NCBI RefSeq assembly: GCF_000739935.1 | Contig: NZ_BBJU01000030.1 | Coordinates: 1-64,000 of the forward strand | Direction: 5' to 3' | DNA: 64,000 bases | Source of the DNA: Agrobacterium rubi TR3 = NBRC 13261 | GTDB lineage: Bacteria > Pseudomonadota > Alphaproteobacteria > Rhizobiales > Rhizobiaceae | Shown: positions 45,352 through 54,637 of the stretch, in pieces | Layout: each line of letters begins with the position of its first letter | Position numbering within the stretch: position 1 is the first letter of the stretch | The notes under the pieces: generated by a model | What the model saw: only the letters and a program-made list of their open reading frames with translations | Database searches by the model: none | What the model was told of the DNA's origin: nothing | Translations under genes and position numbers: made by a program

Positions 45352-47642
45352 ACGCCTTCAAACCCCACAGCTCCCATTGGGGTGCGTTTTCGGGCCGCCA
45401 CGAAAACGGCAGATTGGAAATACGCCCCCACCCGGACGACCCGCATCCCTCTCCCCTGCTGGGCAATCTTTCCGCAGTGGCCGACAGCCCTGTCAGGGTC
45501 AGGCGCCCGGCGATCCGTCGTGGTTGGCTTGAAGGCACACAGGGTCACGCGCAAAAACGCGGTGCAGACGAATTTGTCGAGGTCAGCTGGGCTGAAGCCT
45601 CCGATATCGTGGCCAAAGAGCTTGATCGCGTCTACACGGATTTCGGTGCAAAAGCCATTTTCGGCGGCTCCTACGGCTGGTCCAGCGCCGGGCGTTTTCA
45701 CCATGCGCAAAGCCAGATCCACCGTTTCTTGAATGTTCTGGGCGGCTATGTCAGGTCCGTCAACACCTACAGTTCCGGCGCGGCCATGGTCATCATCCCG
45801 CATGTGCTTGGGCCCTATGACAGCGTCGATCGCAAAAGCGTCACGTGGGATGCCATTGAGCGCAGCACCGAACTGGTCGTTGCTTTCGGCGGCATGGCGA
45901 TAAAGAACGCCGATGTGCATGGCGGCGGTATCAGCAAACATATCGTGTTGCCGAAACTCAAGGCGGCAAGCGCCCGTGGTGCCAGTTTCAAACTGGTTAG
46001 CCCGCTTGCAGACGATTTTCCCGCCGATGTAAACGCCGAATGGATGCCGATCATTCCCGGCACCGATGTTGCGATGATGCTGGGGCTGGCGCATGTGCTC
46101 GTGTCGGAAGGATTGCACGACCGCGCTTTTCTTGACCGATACACCGTTGGTTACGACCGCTTCGAAGCCTATCTCCTTGGTCGTACTGACGGTGTAGCGA
46201 AAACCCCGGAATGGGCTGCCGATATCTGCGGCATCGGCGCGGAAGAGATCGCAAAGCTCGCGCGATCCATGGCAGGCTCCAAGACGCTCATCACTGTCAG
46301 CCACTCCTTGCAGAGAGCAGATTATGGCGAACAGCCCGTTTGGATGGGCATCGTGCTTGCAGCCATGCTGGGGCAGATGGGACTGGATGGGTCCGGTTTC
46401 TCCTATTCGCTCGGGGCGCTCGGCAATATCGGCAAGAATCTTCTGGCCGTTCCCTTACCGACGCTCCAGCAGTTCAAAAATCCGGTCCCTGACTTTATTC
46501 CCTGCGCGCGCATCGCCGATATGTTGCTGCACCCCGGCGAGGCGTTTCATTACAACGGCCAGACGCTGACCTATCCCGATATCCGCCTCGTCTATTGGGC
46601 CGGCGGCAATCCGTTTCACCACCATCAGGACATCAACAGGCTGCGAAAAGCCTTCCAGCAGCCCGAAACCATCATCGTGCACGAGTCGGCATGGACGTCG
46701 ACCGCCCGCCACGCGGATATCGTGCTGCCCGCAACCACCACGCTCGAGCGCGACGATATCGGCGCGGCAGACCGCGATCCGTTGATGATCGCCATGAAAC
46801 GCCTGATCGAGCCGGTTGGCGAGGCACGGGACGACTACGAGATTTTTGCGCAAATCGCCCGGCATCTGGGGAAAGGCGAAGCCTATACCGAAAACCGCAG
46901 CGGTCGCGAGTGGCTCTCCTTCCTGTATGAGACGACACGACAGGCGCTGGAGACGGGTGGATATGACGCCCCGGATTTCGAAACATTCTGGCAGCAGGGC
47001 GAATTGAGGCTGCCTCTGAAACCAGACGACGGTGGCCTTGCAGGGTCTTTTCGCGAGGACCCGGATGCATCCCCGTTGCAGACGCCATCCGGAAAAATCC
47101 AGATATTCTCCGAAACCGTCGCGAGCTTCGGTTACGACGATTGCGGCGGTCATCCGCAGTGGTATCCACCAAGAGGCGAGACCCCTTATCCGCTGCATCT
47201 GATCTGCAACCAGCCGCGTCAACGGCTGCACAGCCAGCTGGATTATGGTGATTTCAGCCGTTCAACGAAAATTAACGGGCGAGAGCCGGTGCGCATCAAT
47301 CCCAACGATGCGGGGGCCCGCGATATCTCAAACGGAGATATTGTCCGCCTGTTCAACGCACGTGGCAGCTGCCTTGCTGGCGCGGTCTTGAGTGAGGATG
47401 TGAAGCGGGGCGTGATGCAGCTTGCCACCGGTGCGTGGTTTGAACCGCATGATCCCCAATCCGAAAGCGCCATGTGCCTTCACGGCAATCCGAACATTCT
47501 CACCCGCGACGTCGGCACGTCGAAACTCGCGCAAGGCTCCACAGGCCAGATCACGACGGTGGAGGTCGAGCGCTTTACGGGCCGATTACCGCTCGTTCGG
47601 ATTTTTGAAGCGATGCAATTTGTCGAACGCATAAAGAGGTGA
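45348..47642 (+). CDS. BisC-like molybdopterin oxidoreductase
   Basis: A 764-residue member of the DMSO reductase family: GSYGWSSAGRFHHAQSQIH holds the likely Mo-ligand Ser, followed by GGYVRSVNTYSSGAAMVIIP; further motifs are VYWAGGNPFHHHQDINRLR and the C-terminal molybdopterin-binding RINPNDAGARDISNGD. There are no N-terminal Fe-S cysteines and no Tat signal, as in cytoplasmic biotin/methionine sulfoxide reductase BisC. Translation is coupled to the PanE-like gene. It probably reduces a sulfoxide or N-oxide; closeness to an organosulfur locus supports a sulfoxide. Confidence 0.85.
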   Translation: MNAFKPHSSHWGAFSGRHENGRLEIRPHPDDPHPSPLLGNLSAVADSPVRVRRPAIRRGWLEGTQGHAQKRGADEFVEVSWAEASDIVAKELDRVYTDFGAKAIFGGSYGWSSAGRFHHAQSQIHRFLNVLGGYVRSVNTYSSGAAMVIIPHVLGPYDSVDRKSVTWDAIERSTELVVAFGGMAIKNADVHGGGISKHIVLPKLKAASARGASFKLVSPLADDFPADVNAEWMPIIPGTDVAMMLGLAHVLVSEGLHDRAFLDRYTVGYDRFEAYLLGRTDGVAKTPEWAADICGIGAEEIAKLARSMAGSKTLITVSHSLQRADYGEQPVWMGIVLAAMLGQMGLDGSGFSYSLGALGNIGKNLLAVPLPTLQQFKNPVPDFIPCARIADMLLHPGEAFHYNGQTLTYPDIRLVYWAGGNPFHHHQDINRLRKAFQQPETIIVHESAWTSTARHADIVLPATTTLERDDIGAADRDPLMIAMKRLIEPVGEARDDYEIFAQIARHLGKGEAYTENRSGREWLSFLYETTRQALETGGYDAPDFETFWQQGELRLPLKPDDGGLAGSFREDPDASPLQTPSGKIQIFSETVASFGYDDCGGHPQWYPPRGETPYPLHLICNQPRQRLHSQLDYGDFSRSTKINGREPVRINPNDAGARDISNGDIVRLFNARGSCLAGAVLSEDVKRGVMQLATGAWFEPHDPQSESAMCLHGNPNILTRDVGTSKLAQGSTGQITTVEVERFTGRLPLVRIFEAMQFVERIKR

Positions 47643-48019
47643 CTGCGGCACGTCTAAAATGCAGATGCTCAGCCGGATCAAAAAGCGCGGAAAAATAATC
47701 CATAAAATCGGTAGAAATAGAACAACCAGTCTTTCTACCCTGAGTACAGCTGTTAATCTTGGCGTCATCATCTGCGCAGGAACCGAAGGATAGCCTCATG
47801 ATCGCAAAATGTATCCCCGCGCGTGCTGGATAACTAAGCCCGCGTAACGGCGAACCTTTCGGCACCGCGCCGTCGCTCGACGGCAACACTCCATCACTCC
47901 GTAACAGACAGTCGCCTCCGCTCGGAACACCCGTGCCGGAAAGGCCTCTCTATGCCCTCGATCTCAAGCATCCTCTCAAGCCGATTGCGCGAGCACGACC
48001 ATAATCTTCAGGAAACAAT
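47643..48019 (+). other. Intergenic region upstream of the sulfur-type transporter
   Basis: No protein gene is supported in these 377 bases. An AT-rich stretch near 47690-47720 ends in TAGAAATAG (47712-47720), a motif that recurs upstream of the flavin monooxygenase gene. It is probably the promoter/control region of the transporter operon. No terminator for the molybdoenzyme gene is obvious. Confidence 0.5.
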
Positions 48020-49663
48020 ATGACCGAACGTCCTTCTCGTTTTTCTCTTTCGCGCCGCCACCTGCTGATCACGACAGCTATCGCAGGCCTGGTCGCGACA
48101 ACGGGCTTGAGCCCTTTAAAAGCGGCTGATAGCCCGCGCGATGGCGGTGACATTACCTTCCTCATCGATTCCCTTGGCGATACCTGGATACCCAACAACA
48201 GCGCGATTTCCAGTTTTCAGGGCCATATCTGGGGGCATGTGACCGACAAGCTGCTTTACGTCGATGCCGAGGGCAAGGTCAGCCCATGGATCGTCGAAAG
48301 CTGGGAGCAGAACGACAAGGCCACCGATTTCACACTTCACCTCAAGAGCGGTGTCACCTTCTCGGATGGGACACCCCTGGATGCGGCGGCTGTCGTTGCC
48401 AATCTCGATATCTGGTATGCTGGTCGCAAGAGTGAGGGCATCAATCCCATCGGTCTGTTTCCCAAGACCTATGACCGTGCCGAGGCGGCCGATGCCCGCA
48501 CGGTCAAGGTCTTCTTCAAGAAACCCACGCTCGGCTTTCTGCCGACGCTGGGCTACCATGGCTCGATCCTCATTTCGCCGAAAAGCATCGCACAGCCTGC
48601 CTCCCAACAGGCAGATCTCAGCAAGACGGCGGGCAGCGGTCCCTATGTGGTGGAGTCCTGGAAGGAGGGTGACCACGTCACGCTGGTCAAACGCAAGGAC
48701 TACAATTGGGGTCCAGCAGCGGTCGGCCACACAGGCCCTGCCTATCTGGATTCCATCACCTACAAATTGGTGTCGGAACCGTCCCTGCGCGTTGCTTCGG
48801 TGCAATCAGGCCAGGCGGATGTCGCCTACAATGCCTCGCCCCAGGAGCTGAAGTCCCTGAAGGAAGAGGGCTTTAACGTCGCCACGCCGCGCTATCTCGG
48901 CTTCGTCAATGGCTGGGCGGTCAACACGAAACTTCCGCCCTATGACGACGTGAAAGTGCGCCAGGCGCTACAGGCCGGCATCGACCGCCAGGAAATCATC
49001 GACACCGTCTATACGCCGGACTGGAAGCTTGCGACATCGTTCATCCAGAGCAACGTGCCGGGAGCCACCGACCACAGCAACCTCTTGGCCTACGATCCCG
49101 GCAAGGCCGAAAAGCTTCTGGACGAGGCGGGTTGGGTGAAGGGCGCCGATGGCATTCGCGCCAAGGATGGCAAGCAACTGACGCTGACGATCCATTCCAA
49201 CCCCTATCTCGCCACCTCCAAATCGGTCGATGAACTCATCGCCCAACAGCTTGGCAAGATCGGCTGGAAAGTCGCCATTCGGGCCTATGATGTCGTGACA
49301 TTCGGCGAGAAGGTCAAATTCGGCGGCGCTGCGATCCCGGCTTACGAGGTGACCCGCAGCTTCATCGATGCCGGAACCGTGGCGGGTATTCTCACCAACG
49401 CCAACAATGGCGAAAACTGGTTTGCTCTCGACGATCGCGACGCCAGGATCAACGATCTGCGCGACAAAATAGCAGGTGCAGGCTCGATTGAAGAGCGCAA
49501 CCCGCTTCTCGATAATTTGCAGGAATACGTCCTCGACCAGGGCTATTTCATCCCCCGCACCCAGATCGTCCAGCGCATTTACGTTCAGTCGCCCACGCTT
49601 CAGGGGGAGGTCTATAACGGTGTTGCCTATGCCAGCTACTACACGGCCTTCATTGCAGATTGA
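48020..49663 (+). CDS. Tat-exported ABC substrate-binding protein, family 5
   Basis: A 547-residue oligopeptide-type binding protein with a twin-arginine-like signal (SLSRRHLLITTAIAGLVATT) and a cleavage site near residue 34 (LKA-AD). Body motifs are WEQNDKATDFTLHLKSGVTF and VRQALQAGIDRQEIIDTVY. Such proteins bind peptides, glycosides or small organic acids. The operon then encodes two permeases and a double ATPase. The nearby flavin monooxygenases point to an organosulfur ligand, though this is inferred from context. Confidence 0.88.
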   Translation: MTERPSRFSLSRRHLLITTAIAGLVATTGLSPLKAADSPRDGGDITFLIDSLGDTWIPNNSAISSFQGHIWGHVTDKLLYVDAEGKVSPWIVESWEQNDKATDFTLHLKSGVTFSDGTPLDAAAVVANLDIWYAGRKSEGINPIGLFPKTYDRAEAADARTVKVFFKKPTLGFLPTLGYHGSILISPKSIAQPASQQADLSKTAGSGPYVVESWKEGDHVTLVKRKDYNWGPAAVGHTGPAYLDSITYKLVSEPSLRVASVQSGQADVAYNASPQELKSLKEEGFNVATPRYLGFVNGWAVNTKLPPYDDVKVRQALQAGIDRQEIIDTVYTPDWKLATSFIQSNVPGATDHSNLLAYDPGKAEKLLDEAGWVKGADGIRAKDGKQLTLTIHSNPYLATSKSVDELIAQQLGKIGWKVAIRAYDVVTFGEKVKFGGAAIPAYEVTRSFIDAGTVAGILTNANNGENWFALDDRDARINDLRDKIAGAGSIEERNPLLDNLQEYVLDQGYFIPRTQIVQRIYVQSPTLQGEVYNGVAYASYYTAFIAD

Positions 49664-49697
49664 ACCGCGTCGCACCGCAACCATGTGAGGAGCCGGC

Positions 49698-50708
49698 ATG
49701 ACCAGTCCCTACCTAACCTACGCCGCCAAACGGCTTGGCCAATCGGTCGTCGTCATCCTGCTGGCCTATGTCTTCACGTTCGTGGTCGTCAGCATTCTGC
49801 CTGGCGACCCGATCACCAGCGTCCTGCGCAATCCCCAGAATGGCTTTACCGAACAGGAGATCGCCGAGATCATTTCGGCGCAGGGTCTGGACAGGCCAGT
49901 CATCGTGCAACTCTGGAGTTCCTTATCCGGCTTCCTGACGGGTGATCTGGGCATGTCGATGCGCTCCAACCGACCGGTCGTGACGCTGATTGCCGAAGTC
50001 CTACCTTCGACCCTCATTCTGGCGGCGGCAGGACTGGCCGTTGCACTGATGCTGGCCATGCTGGTCGCCTATGGCACCCAGATCGTACCGAAACGTTATG
50101 GCCAAGACTTGCTGCGGGCATTCCCGTCGCTGTTTCTGTCGGTCCCGAATTTCGTGATCGGCCTCGTGCTCATCCATGTCTTCGGCTTTCAGATCGGCCT
50201 CTTCCGCGTCATCAACCCCGATAGCTTCTGGGCAACGCTGTTTGCGGCCATCGCGCTCGGTATCCCCGTCTCAGCACAGATTGCCGAAGTGCTCATCGCC
50301 AATCTCGACAAAGAAGCAGAGCAGGAATATGCCGCCGTCGCTCGCAGCCGTGGCCTTGGCCAATTCCGTCTGTTTGCCAAGCACCTTTTGAAACCAGCGT
50401 CGCTTCCCGTCGTCACGGTCGTTGCCCTGACCATCGGCGAGTTGCTCGGCGGCTCCCTGATCACCGAGACCGTTTTCGGTCGCACCGGCGTCGGCAGCCT
50501 CGTGCAGCGCGCGGTCAGCACGCAGGATCTGCCTGTGCTGCAGGCCATCGTCGCCTTGGGCGCTGTCGTCTTCGTGGTCTTTAATCTCATCGCCGATTTG
50601 CTCTACCCCTTGCTCGATCCGCGCGTGAAAATTCTGGGTGGCCGCAAGCGTCGTCCAACCACAGCCGATGAACCCATGCTGGGAACTAGCAAGGCGGTGA
50701 ACCCATGA
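49698..50708 (+). CDS. ABC transporter permease, DppB-like
   Basis: A 336-residue DppB/GsiC-like permease: N-terminal LTYAAKRLGQSVVVILLAYV, periplasmic SGFLTGDLGMSMRSNRPV, and the cytoplasmic loop YAAVARSRGLGQFRLFAKHL. Six membrane segments. GAGGAG precedes the ATG. It overlaps the next permease by four bases. Confidence 0.9.
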   Translation: MTSPYLTYAAKRLGQSVVVILLAYVFTFVVVSILPGDPITSVLRNPQNGFTEQEIAEIISAQGLDRPVIVQLWSSLSGFLTGDLGMSMRSNRPVVTLIAEVLPSTLILAAAGLAVALMLAMLVAYGTQIVPKRYGQDLLRAFPSLFLSVPNFVIGLVLIHVFGFQIGLFRVINPDSFWATLFAAIALGIPVSAQIAEVLIANLDKEAEQEYAAVARSRGLGQFRLFAKHLLKPASLPVVTVVALTIGELLGGSLITETVFGRTGVGSLVQRAVSTQDLPVLQAIVALGAVVFVVFNLIADLLYPLLDPRVKILGGRKRRPTTADEPMLGTSKAVNP

Positions 50709-51553
50709 GCTATGTTCATCCATCCACAGCTGGCAGCAACAGACGGCTGGATTGGCTTTCGGCATTGCGCGTTCCGCCATCCGTTGCTCTGGCGCTTCTG
50801 GCCATCGCCATCGTCATCGCTTGGTCGGTAGCGCCTCAGCTGTTTACGACCCATAGCCCGGTTGCAGGTGTTCCGGCAGACAAGTTCCTGCGCCCGAGCC
50901 TTCAGCACTGGTTCGGCACCGATCACCTCGGACGTGATGTCTACGCCCGCGTTGTCTATGGAACGGCGTCCTCCGTCTCGAGCGCCTTCGTGGCCGTCAT
51001 CATCGGCGTGGTCGCTGGCGGTCTGATCGGGCTTTTGGCGGGCTTCCTCGGCGGCTGGGTCGATGTCGTCGTCGCCCGCCTGGTCGATGTCCTACTGTCC
51101 ATCCCGAAGTTTCTGTTGGCGGTCATCGTCGTCACTGCCATCGGCTTTGAGACCATCAATGCCGCCATTGCCACGGGCGTTTCAGCGGTCGCGTTCTTTG
51201 CCCGTGTTACGCGCTCCGAGGTCATCAAGACCCGGCAGGCCACTTTCGTCGAGGCGTCGTTTCTGCTGGGTGGATCGCGCTGGTACATCCTTTTGCGGCA
51301 CGTGCTTCCCAATGCGTCACGCTCGGTTCTGCCTCTTGCCGTTTTGCAGTTCGGCGAGTCGATCCTCGTCATCGCAAGCCTTGCCTTCCTGGGTTATGGC
51401 GACCCGCCGCCTGCATCCGACTGGGGCCTGCTGATTTCCATAGGCAAGGATTACCTCAAATGGCCCTGGCTGGTTTATGCCCCCGCTTTCGTCACGATCG
51501 TAACCGTCCTCTCTGTGAACAGGATCAGCCGATGGCTTCGCAATTCAAACTGA
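50705..51553 (+). CDS. ABC transporter permease, DppC-like
   Basis: A 282-residue DppC/GsiD-like permease with the characteristic HWFGTDHLGRDVYARVVYGT after the first membrane segment and the loop FVEASFLLGGSRWYILLRHV. The ATPase start lies inside its 3' end, so the operon is tightly packed. Confidence 0.9.
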   Translation: MSYVHPSTAGSNRRLDWLSALRVPPSVALALLAIAIVIAWSVAPQLFTTHSPVAGVPADKFLRPSLQHWFGTDHLGRDVYARVVYGTASSVSSAFVAVIIGVVAGGLIGLLAGFLGGWVDVVVARLVDVLLSIPKFLLAVIVVTAIGFETINAAIATGVSAVAFFARVTRSEVIKTRQATFVEASFLLGGSRWYILLRHVLPNASRSVLPLAVLQFGESILVIASLAFLGYGDPPPASDWGLLISIGKDYLKWPWLVYAPAFVTIVTVLSVNRISRWLRNSN

Positions 51554-53259
51554 ACGAAAACTTTGCGCGTCCCGAATTCAAGGTGCCTGCGCCGCAGCGC
51601 GCCACTCCTCTTCTTCAGATCGACAATCTGTCGGTATCTTATGGACGGCAGGAGGTCGTCCACGATGTCGGTTTCGAACTGGGGCGCGGCAAGAGCCTTG
51701 CTTTGATCGGTGAATCCGGCTCCGGCAAATCGACCATCGCGCGTGCGGTCTTACGGTTGCTTCCAAGCGCCGCCAAGGCTAGCGGACGTGTCCTGTTCGG
51801 CGGGCAGGACATATTGGCGCAATCGGAGCGCGGTTTTCGCCCGCTGCGGGGTCGCCAGATCGGCTTTGTGCCGCAGGACCCGGGCAACGCGCTCAACCCT
51901 GTGCGAACGATTGGTGCACAGGCCATGGAAGCGGCAGCCTTGACCGAGGACGTCGATGTCGCCGCCCGCAAGGCGCACATCCTCGAAACATTCGCCCAGG
52001 TTGGCCTCGATAATCCGCAGCGCATCTACGAATCCTATCCGCACCAGCTGTCGGGCGGCATGTTGCAGCGCGTGCTGATAGGCCTTGCGGTCCTGCCGCG
52101 CCCGGCACTTCTGGTTGCCGACGAGCCGACATCGGCGCTCGACGTGACGATCCAGAAACGGATTCTCGATCTTCTCTCGCGTTTGCAGCAAGACCTGAAC
52201 ATCAGCCTGCTCCTTATCACCCACGATCTGGCGATTGCAGCCGAGCGTGCGGATGCCATCGTCGTGCTCAAGAACGGCGCGGTGCAGGAGGCGGGCAAGA
52301 CTTCAACGGTGTTTTCGTCGCCATCATCCGCCTATGCCAGAAAGCTGCATGCCGATGTGCCTGCCCTCAATCCCGACCGTTACACGACCTTGCGTGAACG
52401 GGGTTTTCATCGCTTGGAAGCAGGCGCTGAAACACCGAAGATCGCCGTCAGCGGCGTTACCAAACGTTTTTCTGTCGATGGCAAGGTTCTGACCGCTGTC
52501 GACGACATCTCGTTTGCTGTTCCGACTGGCACCACCCATGCGTTGGTCGGCGAATCCGGCTCCGGCAAGACGACGACGATCCGGCTTTTGATGGGTCTGG
52601 AAGAGCCCGACAGCGGCGAGATTTCCGTTGCGGGTGATCAAGTCTCCGGGAAAAGCCATGCGTCGATGCATGCGGTCTGGCGCCATCTTCAGCTGGTCTA
52701 CCAAAACCCCTTCACCTCACTCGATCCCACGTGGAAAGTCGAACATCTGGTACGCGAGCCGCTTGATCGGTTCAAAATCGGAACACGGAGCGAGCGAACT
52801 GAGCGCGTCCGCGAGGCGCTGGACAATGTCGGCCTGACTGCGCATCTGCTGGATCGTAAGCCCGGCGCCTTGTCCGGCGGTCAGCGCCAGCGCGTTGCCA
52901 TTGCCCGTGCCCTGGTTTTGAAACCCGATGTCATCGTACTGGACGAACCGACCTCGGCACTCGATGTCAGCGTTCAGGCCGACATCGTCGGTGTGCTGCT
53001 GTCGCTTCAGGCCAAACTCGGCCTCACCTACATTTTCGTGTCCCACGATCTCGCGCTCGTCCGGCAGCTGGCGCATTCCGTCTCCGTCATGCAGCGCGGC
53101 CGCATCGTCGAACATGGTTCTGTCGCTGAGGTTTTCGACAGACCGACACACCCCTACACGGCATCGCTTCTGGGTTCGATCCCATCTGGCATCACGGGAA
53201 CCATCCACCCTGCCAAACCATCCCCTCCACGGATCGTCCGGCAAGAGCAGATCGCATGA
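51532..53259 (+). CDS. ABC transporter ATPase with two nucleotide-binding domains
   Basis: About 575 residues with two ATPase halves: Walker [15 protein letters not shown] and [14 protein letters not shown], signatures LSGGMLQRVLIG and [15 protein letters not shown], Walker B LLVADEPTSALD and VIVLDEPTSALD. It powers the family-5 importer encoded just upstream. The ATG at 51532 lies within the permease gene, 22 bases before its stop, and is followed at once by family homology. Confidence 0.9.
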   Translation: MASQFKLNENFARPEFKVPAPQRATPLLQIDNLSVSYGRQEVVHDVGFELGRGKSLALIGESGSGKSTIARAVLRLLPSAAKASGRVLFGGQDILAQSERGFRPLRGRQIGFVPQDPGNALNPVRTIGAQAMEAAALTEDVDVAARKAHILETFAQVGLDNPQRIYESYPHQLSGGMLQRVLIGLAVLPRPALLVADEPTSALDVTIQKRILDLLSRLQQDLNISLLLITHDLAIAAERADAIVVLKNGAVQEAGKTSTVFSSPSSAYARKLHADVPALNPDRYTTLRERGFHRLEAGAETPKIAVSGVTKRFSVDGKVLTAVDDISFAVPTGTTHALVGESGSGKTTTIRLLMGLEEPDSGEISVAGDQVSGKSHASMHAVWRHLQLVYQNPFTSLDPTWKVEHLVREPLDRFKIGTRSERTERVREALDNVGLTAHLLDRKPGALSGGQRQRVAIARALVLKPDVIVLDEPTSALDVSVQADIVGVLLSLQAKLGLTYIFVSHDLALVRQLAHSVSVMQRGRIVEHGSVAEVFDRPTHPYTASLLGSIPSGITGTIHPAKPSPPRIVRQEQIA

Positions 53260-53345
53260 CCATCGCGTGCCGACCCGGAGGTTACCGTCTCGTGTCGTCT
53301 ACCCACCTGCCTGACCTCAGCCTAGGGAATATTTTTTACGGAATT

Positions 53346-53356
53346 TATAGAAATAG
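53346..53356 (+). promoter_or_regulatory. TAGAAATAG element before the flavin monooxygenase gene
   Basis: TATAGAAATAG lies in an AT-rich block (about 53327-53365) inside the 171-base gap between the transporter ATPase and the monooxygenase. The same TAGAAATAG at the end of a similar AT-rich block occurs before the transporter operon (47712-47720). A shared regulator of sulfur genes, such as a CysB-type LysR protein, is a possible reader; this is inference. Confidence 0.45.
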
Positions 53357-53430
53357 CATGATTTACCTTCCGCGCGTGTCTGCCGCCACATAGGTTTGCT
53401 GCACGGACTTACAGCTTAAAGGAGCTTCCC

Positions 53431-54534
53431 ATGACTGCGGAATTCATCAGCGTCAGCTTTCCAAACGAGTCGAACGATCTCAATCCGTTGCCGGATGCTC
53501 CTGTCGATCCTCTTTTTCTGGAACGTTATGCACGCGCACTGGACGATTACGGTTTCAACTACACGCTGATCCCCTACTCCTCCTCGTCCTTCGATCCCTT
53601 CACCATCGGCGCGACGGTGCTGGCCCATACCAAGCACATCAAGATCATCGTTGCCCTTCGCCCAAACACCGTCTACCCGACGGTCGCGGCAAAATCGCTG
53701 GCGACGCTCGATCAGCTCAGCGGCGGCAGGGTCGTGGTCCACTTTATCGCCGGCGGTAGCGACGAAGAGCAGGCGCGCGAAGGTGACTTCCTCAACAAGG
53801 AAGAACGCTACGAGCGACAGGAAGAATACATCAAAATCCTGCGCCTCGCCTGGAGCTCGAAAGAACCCTTCGATTTCGACGGCAAATATTACCAGTTCAA
53901 GCAGTTCAGAAGTGCCGTGCGTCCAACCAACGGGCTCATTCCGATTTCGCTCGGCGGATCGTCGGATGCCGCCTACCGCATTGGCGGGTCGCTCTGCGAT
54001 ATCTTCGGCCTGTGGGGCGAGCCGCTTGCAGAAACCAAGCAGCAAATCGACCGTATCTATGCGGAAGCCAAGAAAGCCGGACGAACGGACCGCCCGCGCA
54101 TCTGGGTCACCTTCCGCCCCATCGTTGCCGAAACCGACGAGTTGGCATGGCAAAAAGCCCATGGCATTCTCGATCAGCTGAATGCAAACCGCCAGAAGGG
54201 CTTGGCCCGCGCACCCATCAACGCCGCGCCACCGGCCAATGTCGGCTCGCAGCGACTTCTCGATATCGCCAAGCGTGGCGATGTGCATGACCGGGCCCTG
54301 TGGTACCCGACGGTGACCGCAACGAATGCCAGCGGCGCAACCACAGCGCTCGTCGGATCGCCACGCACCATCGCCGATTCCATCCTCGACTACATCGATC
54401 TGGGTGCCGATCTGATCTCGATCCGTGGCTATGACAATTACAATGATGCGGTTGATTATGGCCGCTACATCCTGCCACTGGTGCGTGAAGGCATTCGCGA
54501 ACGGGAAGAAGCGCGCAAACAAGCGGCAGCGTGA
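53431..54534 (+). CDS. LLM-class flavin-dependent monooxygenase (SsuD-like)
   Basis: A 367-residue bacterial-luciferase-like protein. AVDPLFL-type N-terminus, IIVALRPNTVYPTVAAKSLA, TLDQLSGGRVVVHFIAGGSD and PISLGGSSDAAYRIGG are typical of the alkanesulfonate monooxygenase branch, which uses reduced FMN to cleave C-S bonds. AAAGGAGC precedes the ATG. No FMN reductase gene is present nearby, so the flavin must come from elsewhere. It is followed by an SfnB-like protein, a common pairing in sulfone and sulfonate utilisation loci. Confidence 0.85.
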   Translation: MTAEFISVSFPNESNDLNPLPDAPVDPLFLERYARALDDYGFNYTLIPYSSSSFDPFTIGATVLAHTKHIKIIVALRPNTVYPTVAAKSLATLDQLSGGRVVVHFIAGGSDEEQAREGDFLNKEERYERQEEYIKILRLAWSSKEPFDFDGKYYQFKQFRSAVRPTNGLIPISLGGSSDAAYRIGGSLCDIFGLWGEPLAETKQQIDRIYAEAKKAGRTDRPRIWVTFRPIVAETDELAWQKAHGILDQLNANRQKGLARAPINAAPPANVGSQRLLDIAKRGDVHDRALWYPTVTATNASGATTALVGSPRTIADSILDYIDLGADLISIRGYDNYNDAVDYGRYILPLVREGIREREEARKQAAA

Positions 54535-54637
54535 CGCGAAACGGGGCCAGACAGATCTGTCGACACTTACTCTCTCGAAATCTGCCCTTTGCTGGGGAAA
54601 TTCCAGCGTCCAGACCAGCCAGAAAGCTTTGACACCA

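Noticed and set aside
47575-47889. 104-codon open frame on the minus strand between the molybdoenzyme and the importer
   Set aside because: It has no start signal and overlaps the end of the BisC-like gene in antisense; composition looks non-coding.
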